From Candidatus Nanopelagicus abundans (GTDB lineage Bacteria > Actinomycetota > Actinomycetes > Nanopelagicales > Nanopelagicaceae), in NCBI RefSeq assembly GCF_002288305.1, contig NZ_CP016779.1, forward strand, positions 372,001-436,000: a stretch of DNA of 64,000 nucleotides, in the 5' to 3' direction. This document shows positions 1 through 7,676 of the stretch, piece after piece (within the stretch, counting starts at the first letter, position 1; each line of letters begins with the position of its first letter). The position numbers and the translations under genes are program-made. The notes beneath the pieces were generated by a model, which saw nothing but the letters and a program-made list of their open reading frames with translations, was not told where the DNA came from and ran no database searches.

Positions 1-975
1 GCAGATCCAGCATTGAATCTAAAAGGTTTCTTCCCAATTCTTCTTGACTCTTTTGGTACTTGGAACAAGACTGTTTACGGACTGCCATTTGATAACTACG
101 CAGGCGTAATGTTCTATAACAAGTGCATGCTAAAAGATGCAGGTTTCTCTGGACCAGCAAAAACTTATCAAGAAATTATTGATACATACGGTCCAAAGAT
201 TTCCAAGGATGGAAAATATGCCTATGCATTACAATCAGCTAGAGGTGAAACTCAATCAGCTGACTCATTTATGCGTATGGTCTGGGCTGGCGGAGGTTCA
301 TTATTAGACTCTTCATTCAAGCCAAATCTTTCATCTGCTAAGTCAATTGCTGGATTACAATTACGCCAGGATTTGATGAAGTTCATGCCAGCAAGCATCG
401 TTGCTGATGATCACTCTGAAGTTGTAAATGCATTTGCTGCCGGAAAAGTAGCAATGATTACTGAGTGGAGTGCGTTTAACGCAACAATTACTGATCCAGC
501 TACCTCTAAGGTAACTCCAGAATGTCTTGGATATGGATTAGAGCCTTCTGGTCCAGTAGGTAAGCCAATGCCAGCACTAGGTGGATTCTCACTAGGAGTT
601 AGCACAAAGACATCTGCAAAGAAGCAAGCTGCTACTTGGCTCTTCATTCAGTGGGTAACTTCAGAGGCTAATGCCAAGACTTACGTCAAGAATGGCGGAG
701 TTTCTGGTCGTCAAGCTGTTTACAAAGATGCTGAAGTTGCTAAGTCAGGACTATTCGGACCAATGGTTCAAACTTGGGAGAAATACGGAAACGCAGTGTT
801 CCGTCCTCGCTTCCCAGAGTGGCCAGCAATGTCTGAAGAAATTGCCGCAGTAGGTACTGATATCCAATCAGGTAAGACTTCTGTAAAAGATGGAGCTGCA
901 AAGCTTGATGCATCATTACTGAAGATCCTTACAGACGGTGGCTATTACTCTGGCAAGAAGCCAAAGCTTCAATAG
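1..975 (+). CDS. Sugar ABC transporter substrate-binding protein, family 1 (5' end cut off by window)
   Basis: The reading frame is open from base 1, so the signal peptide and first part of the mature protein lie outside the window; the TTG at 13 is not a real start. The roughly 320 visible residues look like the middle and C-terminal lobe of a MalE/UgpB-type extracellular solute-binding protein, for example the stretch [13 protein letters not shown] and the aromatic-rich C-terminal third with RPRFPEW. Two MalF/MalG-type permeases follow, which supports the call. The protein would bind a sugar or sugar derivative outside the membrane and hand it to the permeases. The substrate cannot be read from the sequence. 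No ATPase gene is visible, so it is either upstream or a shared MsiK-like ATPase elsewhere. Confidence 0.88.
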   Translation, partial: ADPALNLKGFFPILLDSFGTWNKTVYGLPFDNYAGVMFYNKCMLKDAGFSGPAKTYQEIIDTYGPKISKDGKYAYALQSARGETQSADSFMRMVWAGGGSLLDSSFKPNLSSAKSIAGLQLRQDLMKFMPASIVADDHSEVVNAFAAGKVAMITEWSAFNATITDPATSKVTPECLGYGLEPSGPVGKPMPALGGFSLGVSTKTSAKKQAATWLFIQWVTSEANAKTYVKNGGVSGRQAVYKDAEVAKSGLFGPMVQTWEKYGNAVFRPRFPEWPAMSEEIAAVGTDIQSGKTSVKDGAAKLDASLLKILTDGGYYSGKKPKLQ

Positions 976-999
976 TAATAGACACAAAGGTTTGATTAG

Positions 1000-1578
1000 G
1001 TGATTACACAGGGGGATCAAGATTCTCCTGTAAACCTAATCAAAAAAGCTATACAGGAAGTAGAGGGTGTATTTACACCCTCTACTTTCTTGAATTTAAA
1101 TCAGTTGTGTGAATCCCTTGCCACGGCAAAAAATATAATTTGTTACGGGGTAGGGCGCGAGGGCTTAATGATGAAATCATTAACAATGCGATTAACACAT
1201 TTAGGGCTTAATGCATATTTTGTAGGGGACATGAATGTTCCACCTGCAACAAAAGAGGATCTACTGCTTGTAAGTGCAGGACCAGGCTTTTTTTCAACTG
1301 TCGATGCGTTAGTTGGTGTTGCTACCAAGACAGATTGCAAAGCCATAGTATTTACAGCAAGGCCGGATAGACTCAATGAGCATACCTACCATCAAGTTGT
1401 CCATATCCCTGCACAAACCATGGCTGATGACTTGAAAAATCCAAATGGTGTTTTGCCAATGGGTAGTCTTTATGAAGCAGCTCTGTTTCTTTTTTTCGAA
1501 ATAGTTATAATCACACTACGTGAAGTACTCCAAGAAAGTGCCGAGTCCATGAGGGCAAGACACACCAACTTAGAATAG
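1000..1578 (+). CDS. SIS-domain protein, 6-phospho-3-hexuloisomerase-like (HxlB family)
   Basis: This 192-residue protein has the single SIS domain and length of HxlB/PHI proteins. Visible hallmarks are GVGREGLMMKSLTMRLTHLG near residue 50, the sugar-phosphate segment LLLVSAGPG near residue 90, and the C-terminal MGSLYEAALFLFF helix typical of the family. HxlB isomerises D-arabino-3-hexulose 6-phosphate to fructose 6-phosphate, so a phosphosugar aldose/ketose isomerase role is likely. The GTG start lies 9 bases after AAAGG. The gene sits 24 bases after the binding protein and 11 before the first permease, an unusual place for such an enzyme, and suggests it works on the imported sugar after phosphorylation. 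No HxlA synthase partner is visible. The exact substrate is uncertain. Confidence 0.75.
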   Translation: MITQGDQDSPVNLIKKAIQEVEGVFTPSTFLNLNQLCESLATAKNIICYGVGREGLMMKSLTMRLTHLGLNAYFVGDMNVPPATKEDLLLVSAGPGFFSTVDALVGVATKTDCKAIVFTARPDRLNEHTYHQVVHIPAQTMADDLKNPNGVLPMGSLYEAALFLFFEIVIITLREVLQESAESMRARHTNLE

Positions 1579-1589
1579 GCAATATTAAA

Positions 1590-2492
1590 ATGAAGTTGAA
1601 AAAAGCTAAACAGCCTAAGTTGCCTACTGCTGCACGTTTATTACTTTATCCGTCGGTTATTACTCTATTTATTATTGGAATTTTTCCATTACTTTTCGCA
1701 GTTTGGGTGAGTACTCGTCAGTATCAACTTTCGAAGGCCTATGAGCCAAAAACTTTTTTAGGACTTGATAATTACGTAACTGTCTTAACTAGCCCTGAAT
1801 TTTGGGAAGCTTTGAGAATTACATTTACGTTTTTGATTATTGCTTTACCCCTGCAATTAATTATGGGAACTTTAATCGCAGTGTATATATACAACCTAAA
1901 ATCGCCTTCGCTTTCATCTTTACTAAGGGTAATTCTAGTTCTACCGATTGCAGTTACTCCTACTATTACCGGGCTATTAGGTAGGCTAATTTTTAATAGT
2001 GAGTTCGGAATTATTAATTATGTTCTTTCATTTATTGGAATTGAACCTGTCCAATGGCTAGCGGATCAGAGAGCAGCATTTATTGCCATAATCATTTTAG
2101 ATACGTGGCAGTGGACACCGTTTGCTGCGCTGGTATTAATTGCTAGTTTGATGGTTATTCCTGCTCAAGTTCTTGAAGCTGGCAAATTAGATGCTGGCAC
2201 AGGATTTAATCTATTTAGATATATGCAATTACCATTTTTGCTACCTGGGTTTACTGCTTTATTAATTTTAAGAACTGCTGACATACTAAAAATGTATGAC
2301 ACTGTTTATGCATTCTCAAAGGGAGGCCCTGGAGTTGCAACTGAATTAGTTAGTTTGTACATAAATAGAATTGGTTTTGGAAAAACCTTTGATATTGGCT
2401 TAGGATCTGCCCAAGCAATTTTGCTTTTGTTTATTTGTATTGGACTTTCTCGAGCATATATTAAGATCTTCTATAGAGAGATCCAGGTATAG
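1590..2492 (+). CDS. Sugar ABC transporter permease, MalF/UgpA type
   Basis: A 300-residue integral membrane protein with about six hydrophobic segments. The binding-protein-dependent transport EAA loop is seen near residue 195 (LEAGKLDAGTGFNLFRYMQL), the contact site for the ABC ATPase. An N-terminal cytoplasmic stretch rich in Lys and Pro (MKLKKAKQPKLP) precedes the first membrane segment, as usual for MalF/UgpA-like proteins of the CUT1 family. It pairs with the second permease two bases downstream and with the binding protein upstream in one transcription unit. Confidence 0.9.
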   Translation: MKLKKAKQPKLPTAARLLLYPSVITLFIIGIFPLLFAVWVSTRQYQLSKAYEPKTFLGLDNYVTVLTSPEFWEALRITFTFLIIALPLQLIMGTLIAVYIYNLKSPSLSSLLRVILVLPIAVTPTITGLLGRLIFNSEFGIINYVLSFIGIEPVQWLADQRAAFIAIIILDTWQWTPFAALVLIASLMVIPAQVLEAGKLDAGTGFNLFRYMQLPFLLPGFTALLILRTADILKMYDTVYAFSKGGPGVATELVSLYINRIGFGKTFDIGLGSAQAILLLFICIGLSRAYIKIFYREIQV

Positions 2493-2494
2493 TC

Positions 2495-3337
2495 ATGAAA
2501 ATAAATCTAAGAAGTTCTCGTAAGCGTTCGAAGGTAAAAGTTTGGGAGATAGTTGTTGGTGGCGGTATTGCTACCACTATTGTGTTCCCTATTTATTGGA
2601 TGATAATTACGGGTTTACGCCCCCAAACGGAAACTTTTTCTTCAACACCTAAATTAATACCAACAATAACCCTTGACCATTACAAAGAAGTTCTTGAAGA
2701 AGGTACCGTGTTACAAGGTCTTTGGAACTCAATAGTTGTTGCCACCTCATCGACATTACTCGCTTTGATTCTTGGAGTTCCTGCTGCGTATGTGCTTGCC
2801 AGATGGGAATTTAAACGTAAATCTGATTTATGGTTTTGGATTATTTCTAACCGTTTTATATCTCCAATTGTAGTAGTTTTACCATTTTTCCTTATTGCAA
2901 TTAACTTACAACTAGTTGATACATATTGGGTAATGATCATTATTTATCAAACTTTCGCAATTCCTTTTGTTGTCTGGCTATCGATTGATCAATTCAGAGC
3001 AATCCCAAAAGAGATAGATGAAGCTGCTGCGGTAGATGGTGCATCAATAATAAAAACTTTTCTTAAAATAGACCTTCCTTTAGTTTTCCCTAGTCTTTCG
3101 GTTAGCGCAGTTCTTATTTTTGTAAGTTGTTGGAATGAATTGTTATTTGCTCAAATCTTAACTAGATCTGATGCTATTACTGGACCTGTTGTTGCGCTGG
3201 GTTACATGTCTGGCTATGACATACGCTGGGGTCCAATGATGGCTACTTCCACATTAGTTGTGCTTCCAATTATTTTATTCACTGCTGCACTGTCGCGTAA
3301 TCTTGTTCGAGGGCTTGCAATGGGAGCAATAAAGTAA
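2495..3337 (+). CDS. Sugar ABC transporter permease, MalG/UgpE type
   Basis: A 280-residue permease with about six membrane segments and the EAA loop IPKEIDEAAAVDGASIIKTF near residue 175, typical of MalG-like CUT1 permeases. It begins two bases after the stop of the MalF-like gene, so the two are surely co-transcribed and form the heterodimeric channel. No gene for the ATPase follows. A 177-base gap separates it from the next gene, so the operon probably ends here. Confidence 0.9.
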   Translation: MKINLRSSRKRSKVKVWEIVVGGGIATTIVFPIYWMIITGLRPQTETFSSTPKLIPTITLDHYKEVLEEGTVLQGLWNSIVVATSSTLLALILGVPAAYVLARWEFKRKSDLWFWIISNRFISPIVVVLPFFLIAINLQLVDTYWVMIIIYQTFAIPFVVWLSIDQFRAIPKEIDEAAAVDGASIIKTFLKIDLPLVFPSLSVSAVLIFVSCWNELLFAQILTRSDAITGPVVALGYMSGYDIRWGPMMATSTLVVLPIILFTAALSRNLVRGLAMGAIK

Positions 3338-3360
3338 GAGGTTTGGTAAATTTTATAGGA

Positions 3361-3424
3361 CAAATAACCGTTTATTACTAATTGCTAGTTAAAGGGGATG
3401 TTTTCAACCACCGCTGGTTATTTG
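3361..3424. repeat. 9-bp inverted repeat in the gap after the ABC operon
   Basis: CAAATAACC (3361-3369) is repeated inverted as GGTTATTTG (3416-3424), with 46 bases between. There is no run of T after it, so it is not a standard intrinsic terminator. It may be a pair of operator half-sites, a weak transcript-end structure, or chance. The rest of the 3338-3514 gap holds only the leaderless promoter of the next gene. Confidence 0.4.
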
Positions 3425-3501
3425 GGCATTATGGAGTACAAATGTTATTAGGCTCACAAAAAAATCAGTCAAGGGCTAACTTTTCTCTCAGCAAGAAATG
3501 G

Positions 3502-3507
3502 TACTTT
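3502..3507 (+). promoter_or_regulatory. -10 box of a leaderless promoter
   Basis: TACTTT lies seven bases before the ATG at 3515 and no Shine-Dalgarno sequence is present. This matches the TAnnnT-N6/7-start pattern seen at many genes of the window, so transcription probably begins at the start codon. Confidence 0.6.
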
Positions 3508-3514
3508 TACCTTT

Positions 3515-4120
3515 ATGAAAATTAGCAAAAATGCTGCCGCAGTACTCGCCGTAGTCTTAGTAGTTACTTCTGGCTTTTTTGCATACGCATTGCTTAATCC
3601 AAATGAATCAAATCAATCAAAGCAAGTGGACTCGATGGATCATGGCGGCTCGCACTCAACTATGAAAGGTGAAAATCTTTCAGCAGATGATGCAATGTTT
3701 CTGCAAATGATGATTCCACATCATAGCCAAGCAGTGATTATTGCTGAGTACGCACTTACAAACTCAAAAAATGAGCAGATTCTAAAAATTGCAAAGCAAA
3801 TAAAAGCAGATCAAGCAGGTGAGATCGCGCAGATGAAGAAGTGGCTTAGCGATGATGGCTTAGGTGAAGATGCTGGACATTCAATGAGTGCTATGGATGG
3901 CATGTTAAGTTCAGATCAACTAGCTACTCTAAAAAACAGTAAGGCCACCGCCTTTGATAAGTTATTTCTAAATAGCATGATTGAACACCACCAAGGCGCG
4001 CTGAAAATGGTCTCTATGATTGAAAATAGTAAAGTGGCAGACCTTCGTGATTTTGCCGCAACTATCGCTGTGGCCCAGCAAGCTGAGATAGATCAAATGA
4101 GGAAAATTTTAGGAAATTAA
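3515..4120 (+). CDS. DUF305 family protein, membrane-anchored or secreted
   Basis: A 201-residue protein with an N-terminal hydrophobic segment (residues 9-27) acting as a signal or anchor, then a His/Met-rich linker, then two copies of the DUF305 helical unit. Each copy carries a His pair: MMIPHHSQA (His 69-70) and MIEHHQGAL (His 158-159). DUF305 proteins are ferritin-like four-helix proteins of the cell exterior, often met next to copper genes, but their activity is not settled. The Met- and His-rich stretch (SMDHGGSHSTM) would suit metal binding; this is an inference. The 3' end overlaps the next, convergent gene by 12 bases. Confidence 0.88.
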   Translation: MKISKNAAAVLAVVLVVTSGFFAYALLNPNESNQSKQVDSMDHGGSHSTMKGENLSADDAMFLQMMIPHHSQAVIIAEYALTNSKNEQILKIAKQIKADQAGEIAQMKKWLSDDGLGEDAGHSMSAMDGMLSSDQLATLKNSKATAFDKLFLNSMIEHHQGALKMVSMIENSKVADLRDFAATIAVAQQAEIDQMRKILGN

Positions 4121-4885
4121 CAGCTTTAAACTCGCACTCATCTGATCAATACTTAACTTATCTTTATCCTTAAAACTACTACTGCAAATAACGCAGCGTA
4201 TGTGCCACTGCCACCAAGAGATATCGTCATAACCTAATTTATAGGTAGTTACAAAAACCTTTGCTGGCAAGATTCTACAAAATTGACATCTACTTGGAGT
4301 GATTAACTCATTTACTACCTGTGTTTCAGCCCGATAGCCTCTGGCATATTTAAATCCAACCCCATATAGATCAACATCTAATAAAAAAGCACCTGGGTTA
4401 ATTGAGCGCTCAAACTTAGCCTCGATCAGATCACTGTATGCATAAAAGCCGCATTCACAATCTGCCACCGGTGGTACATGCTCTTTGTTAATTGTGCACT
4501 TAGCAGAGGCATCAGAAAGATATGCATCCCCTGTTAATCCCGTAAGAGATGGTGGGCGGGCGGTGATTAAAGCTAATTTATAACCATGCATCACCTCACT
4601 GGGCAAATCAAAAGCTTGGTTGTAATTTAATTTACTATGCATATTGTTTTTAAGACCAGCCTTATCACTAGCTTTACCAACTGCAATAAATCCAATAATA
4701 AACATAAGCGGCACTACGCCTACAAATAAATACAAAGCGGTAATAACTACATCTTGTGAAATTATTGGATTTTCCCGATTACTAAAACCACCTAGTAAAT
4801 AGGCAAGAGCTAGAACTGCCAGAGCAATTAAGGGATAGATGCGAATTAATCTAATTAACCTGCGACGATTTTGGGCATAATCCAT
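4109..4885 (-). CDS. Hypothetical membrane protein with Cys-pair motifs
   Basis: I do not recognise a named family. The 258-residue product has two hydrophobic segments near the N-terminus (about residues 15-33 and 48-70), then a soluble domain. That domain has paired cysteines: CECGFYAY near residue 142, CQFC near 199 and a later CVIC, which suggests a zinc-binding or redox fold facing the cytoplasm. The CGFYAY-type motif recurs in uncharacterised actinobacterial proteins. The gene is convergent with DUF305 and overlaps it by 12 bases. Confidence 0.7.
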   Translation of the reverse strand: MDYAQNRRRLIRLIRIYPLIALAVLALAYLLGGFSNRENPIISQDVVITALYLFVGVVPLMFIIGFIAVGKASDKAGLKNNMHSKLNYNQAFDLPSEVMHGYKLALITARPPSLTGLTGDAYLSDASAKCTINKEHVPPVADCECGFYAYSDLIEAKFERSINPGAFLLDVDLYGVGFKYARGYRAETQVVNELITPSRCQFCRILPAKVFVTTYKLGYDDISWWQWHIRCVICSSSFKDKDKLSIDQMSASLKLLIS

Positions 4886-5001
4886 AAAAGTAATTAAACA
4901 CCTACTTATCCCAGTTAGGCAGGTGATCTAGATCTACCTAGCACCTCATTTACATAGGCAAATCTAGGACGTAAGGTTTAGGCACTAGGTGAGGATTTAA
5001 T

Positions 5002-5106
5002 ATGGCTGAAATTGGTGAACCAGATCGCGTGGTGCGGCGTGAGCGCGAGCCGTTAATCTCACCAGCACTTCCTGTGCCAACACCAGAGCTTGAGCCAGCT
5101 AAGTAA
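5002..5106 (+). CDS. Small 34-residue hypothetical protein
   Basis: A short frame from ATG 5002 to TAA 5104-5106, preceded seven bases upstream by GAGG (4991-4994) within GGTGAGGA, a good ribosome site. The product is charged at the start (MAEIGEPDRVVRRERE) and then rich in Pro, Glu and Leu, without cysteines or membrane segments. The last 8 bases overlap the 3' end of the convergent DCC-family gene. It fills what would otherwise be an empty 213-base gap. No function can be assigned, and it could be a chance frame, but ribosome site and composition argue for a real gene. Confidence 0.5.
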   Translation: MAEIGEPDRVVRREREPLISPALPVPTPELEPAK

Positions 5107-5452
5107 TTCTTTTAATAAATCTAGATAAGCCCCTAACAAATAATGATTGCCTATTTGTGGCAATTAATTTGTAGCCAAGGGCTCCAATTGGTCCAGAAGC
5201 TTTAAGAATAAAGGCGCTTACTTTATTACCACGGGCGTTAAGTAAAAAGATAACTGCGCTAACTCCGGCGTATTGCTTCTCACCCACTACGGCATAGACC
5301 TGCTTCTCACACTGCGCTCTAGTTAGATTAAAGCTTGCTAGATCCCCACTTTGAAAAGTTATTGGCGTGAAAGTTAAGCCCTTACTTAGCCAATTAATTG
5401 AGTTCTCACACAACTGGCAATCACCATCATAGATAACAGTTATTTCCCTCAT
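5099..5452 (-). CDS. DCC-family thiol-disulfide oxidoreductase-like protein (DUF393)
   Basis: A 117-residue protein beginning MREITVIYDGDCQLC. The YDGDCxLC motif at residues 8-15 is the signature of the DCC family (PF04134), a thioredoxin-like fold with a CxxC-like redox site. The length fits the family (110-140 residues). The rest, with a hydrophobic FILKASGPIGALGY segment, also fits. Family members are thought to act in thiol redox chemistry, but no physiological partner is known. It is monocistronic; its 3' end overlaps the 34-residue frame on the other strand. Confidence 0.85.
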   Translation of the reverse strand: MREITVIYDGDCQLCENSINWLSKGLTFTPITFQSGDLASFNLTRAQCEKQVYAVVGEKQYAGVSAVIFLLNARGNKVSAFILKASGPIGALGYKLIATNRQSLFVRGLSRFIKRIT

Positions 5453-5561
5453 CTGTGGCTGACCTCATACCTTTTCACATTAAAAGCCTATCTTAAGCAT
5501 CACTACGCCCACGCTTACTAAATAATCTCATCTACAATTAGCAACAGAGAGTGGGGCTATT

Positions 5562-6029
5562 TTGAAGAATTTAGGCGATATTAAAAACTTTAACCTTAAA
5601 GAGTTTGATACTTTACTGATCAACTATTTAAGTAAAATATCACTGCCAGTACTGCGAGTATCACTAGGCATAATATTTATTTGGTTTGGCGCTCTTAAGC
5701 CTTTTGGTGATTCACCAGCAAATGATGTAATAACTAAAACTATCTACTGGTTTGATCCAGATATCTTTATTCCTATCCTTGGTTACTGGGAGATGATTAT
5801 TGGTATCTGCCTTCTCTACACCCCTCTGATTCGAATTGGACTGTTCTTACTAGCACTACAAATGCCAGGCACCTTTCTGCCGCTAGTCCTTCGCCCAGAG
5901 ATCTGCTTTATTGATTTCCCATTTAATCTCACTCTTGAAGGTCAATACATCATTAAGAACCTAGTATTAATTGGCGCCGCCATGGTGGTGGGCAGCAAGC
6001 TGGTGCCGATATTAGAAAAAGATAAATAA
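5562..6029 (+). CDS. DoxX-like/DUF417 family membrane protein
   Basis: A 155-residue protein with four hydrophobic helices (about residues 25-45, 70-90, 94-115 and 130-148) after a short hydrophilic N-terminus. The segment LRVSLGIIFIWFGALKPFG with the following W/F-rich loop is typical of DoxX-like and YkgB/DUF417 inner-membrane proteins. Start is TTG at 5562, with GTGGGG a few bases upstream. The stop codon overlaps the next gene's ATG (TAATG), so the two are translationally coupled. Specific function unknown; DoxX relatives have been linked to redox stress. Confidence 0.75.
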   Translation: MKNLGDIKNFNLKEFDTLLINYLSKISLPVLRVSLGIIFIWFGALKPFGDSPANDVITKTIYWFDPDIFIPILGYWEMIIGICLLYTPLIRIGLFLLALQMPGTFLPLVLRPEICFIDFPFNLTLEGQYIIKNLVLIGAAMVVGSKLVPILEKDK

Positions 6030-6259
6030 TGGCGCCCATTATTTTTGCCCTTGGCGTTGTATTTGGCACAATACTTTTAATTATCTTTACTGAGGTTTTA
6101 GAGAAGCCAGTACTAGGTGAGATTAAGCGGATTAAATACGGAAGTGAGTCTTCTAAGGCATTACCTAAGGGCTGGATTAGAAGTTTTCACACAACAATTG
6201 CCCTTACCAGCTACTTACTTGGGATGGGTATTTCCTACTTCGCTTTATCTGTTTTATAA
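6029..6259 (+). CDS. Small hypothetical membrane protein
   Basis: A 76-residue protein with a hydrophobic segment at each end (about residues 3-22 and 55-75) and a basic middle loop (GEIKRIKYGSESSKALPKG). It overlaps the DoxX-like gene by one base (TAATG) and so should be made with it. No family recognised. The arrangement suggests a small partner subunit of the upstream membrane protein; that is inference only. Confidence 0.65.
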   Translation: MAPIIFALGVVFGTILLIIFTEVLEKPVLGEIKRIKYGSESSKALPKGWIRSFHTTIALTSYLLGMGISYFALSVL

Positions 6260-6261
6260 AT

Positions 6262-6432
6262 CTACCAACTACTCTCACACTTAACACACTTATATATTGG
6301 GTCCCGGCCTGTAACACAGCAGCCACCAACCTCAAAGCGATCAAAGTCAAAGTTATCAAAATCAGGAAAGCCATAGGCAATCTTTTTCACCTCAAAGCTG
6401 CCACAATCTGGGCAGATTAGTTTCACCTTCAT
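6262..6432 (-). CDS. Small zinc-ribbon protein
   Basis: A 56-residue protein starting MKVKLICPDCGS. It has an N-terminal CPDC pair, a GGCCVTGRDP segment in the middle and a C-terminal CVKC pair, the arrangement of small bacterial zinc-ribbon proteins. I chose the ATG at 6432 and not the upstream in-frame ATG at 6456, because the TATTCT box (complement of 6440-6445) sits exactly seven bases before it, as expected of a leaderless transcript, and the upstream extension MAIYILLV has no family counterpart. Function unknown; such ribbons bind nucleic acid or protein. Confidence 0.72.
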   Translation of the reverse strand: MKVKLICPDCGSFEVKKIAYGFPDFDNFDFDRFEVGGCCVTGRDPIYKCVKCESSW

Positions 6433-6439
6433 AACTAAA

Positions 6440-6478
6440 AGAATATATATAGCCACTGACAGTGAGTGGGTCTATATT
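6440..6478. promoter_or_regulatory. Divergent leaderless promoters
   Basis: Minus strand: TATTCT (complement of 6440-6445) seven bases before the ATG at 6432. Plus strand: TATATT (6473-6478) six bases before the ATG at 6485. Neither gene has a Shine-Dalgarno sequence. The two -10 boxes are 27 bases apart, so the two RNA polymerases would compete for overlapping DNA. Confidence 0.6.
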
Positions 6479-6484
6479 TACGCT

Positions 6485-6796
6485 ATGGAAAACAAAGTAA
6501 TGCTTATGATCGATGCTTTAAAAGATGGCTTTAATAGGTTTGCAGATTTCTCTGGTGTCTCAACTAGATCCCAGTACTGGTACTTCATCCTAGGCACAAG
6601 CATTGCCTCAGTAATTGCTCAAGTAGCCTTTGGTGACTTAGGTGGCAACTTAGTATCACTTATTACGCTAATTCCAACCATTGCAGTTGCAGTTAGAAGA
6701 ATGCATGATGTTGGCAAAAGTGGTTGGTTTATCTTAGTTCCAATATATAACTTGGTTTTAGTACTCACACCTTCTAAGGGTCCTACATATAACTAA
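6485..6796 (+). CDS. DUF805 family membrane protein
   Basis: A 103-residue protein with two or three membrane helices. The C-terminal block RRMHDVGKSGWFILVPIYNL is the DUF805 (YhaH/YhaI) signature, where the RR.HD.G.SGW motif is nearly invariant. The N-terminal RSQYWYF motif is also typical. DUF805 proteins are inner-membrane proteins of unknown role. It is followed by a strong terminator shared with the fasciclin gene. Confidence 0.88.
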   Translation: MENKVMLMIDALKDGFNRFADFSGVSTRSQYWYFILGTSIASVIAQVAFGDLGGNLVSLITLIPTIAVAVRRMHDVGKSGWFILVPIYNLVLVLTPSKGPTYN

Positions 6797-6826
6797 GAGT
6801 TAATAGAGCCTAACTAACTACTCATT

Positions 6827-6861
6827 AAGAAAGCCACCCCTTTTTCAGGAGTGGCTTTCTT
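6827..6861. terminator. Bidirectional intrinsic terminator
   Basis: An 11-bp perfect stem, AAGAAAGCCAC (6827-6837) with GTGGCTTTCTT (6851-6861), followed by TCTTTT. The A-rich 5' flank gives a T-run for the other strand, so it can end both DUF805 and the fasciclin gene. Confidence 0.85.
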
Positions 6862-6892
6862 CTTTTACTTCTTTTGTTTATTTACTTCTTTT

Positions 6893-7444
6893 TTACTTCT
6901 TAAGAAGTGATGAAACCTTTACATCCTTTGGCAGGATTACTGCGTCGATGGCATGGATTACGCCATTATCTGCCATTACATCGGCGATAACTACCTTTGC
7001 CTTGTTCACAGTTACGCCACCCATTGTGGAGAGCTTTACAGTTGAACCTTCAACTGTTGCAACATCGCCATCTTTAACATCTGCTGCCATGACCATACCT
7101 GAGACAACATGGTAGGTAAGGATCTTTGCCAGAGTTGCTACGTTCTCAGGAAGGAGAAGTGCATCAAGAACACCAGCTGGTAGGGCTGCAAATGCTTCAT
7201 TAGTTGGTGCAAATACTGTGAATGGACCAGCACCTTGCAGTGTGGTTACTAGATCAGCAGCTGTTAGGGCTGCTACTAATGTAGAGAAATCTGGGTTGCC
7301 AACAGCAACATCAACGATTGTGTTTGTAACAACTGCCTCTTCAGCAGGTGCTGACTCAGTTGCCTCATCGCTGCTACATGCTGAGAGTGTTAATAATAAA
7401 ACAGCAGCAAGTGCTGCGATTGAGCCTTTACGTAGTACCTTCAT
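6893..7444 (-). CDS. Fasciclin-domain lipoprotein
   Basis: A 183-residue protein with a lipoprotein signal peptide: basic start, hydrophobic core and lipobox LSAC with Cys 23 as lipidation site. An acidic linker (about residues 24-40) leads to one fasciclin (FAS1) domain. Visible FAS1 motifs are [19 protein letters not shown] near residue 75, YHVVSGMV near 112 and [13 protein letters not shown] near 160. FAS1 domains mediate adhesion or binding at the cell surface. It stands alone with its own promoter, tail to tail with DUF805. Confidence 0.92.
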   Translation of the reverse strand: MKVLRKGSIAALAAVLLLTLSACSSDEATESAPAEEAVVTNTIVDVAVGNPDFSTLVAALTAADLVTTLQGAGPFTVFAPTNEAFAALPAGVLDALLLPENVATLAKILTYHVVSGMVMAADVKDGDVATVEGSTVKLSTMGGVTVNKAKVVIADVMADNGVIHAIDAVILPKDVKVSSLLKK

Positions 7445-7663
7445 TTAGATCTCATTGATTGTTAGTGTGATTAAGAGCAAACGAATTTTAAATTACCCGC
7501 AGGCCAAGATCTGCCATGGGAGTTAGTAGTTGGTAATGAGGTAGGTCATAGATGGATTAAATAGGCGTAAAGATTTATAACCATTTGCTGTGAAATCAGT
7601 GAAAAGTGATGGTGACCACAGGTTATATTGGCGCTGATTAATTTTCAAAGGTAGGCGCATCTG

Positions 7664-7675
7664 AGAGAATTCTCT
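7664..7675. promoter_or_regulatory. 12-bp perfect palindrome overlapping the start of the propeller gene
   Basis: AGAGAATTCTCT is perfectly self-complementary and ends one base before the ATG at 7677. GAGAAT inside it lies six bases before the ATG, where a leaderless -10 box is expected. The palindrome may be an operator on the promoter. The rest of the 7445-7676 gap shows nothing clear. Confidence 0.4.
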
Positions 7676-7676
7676 T

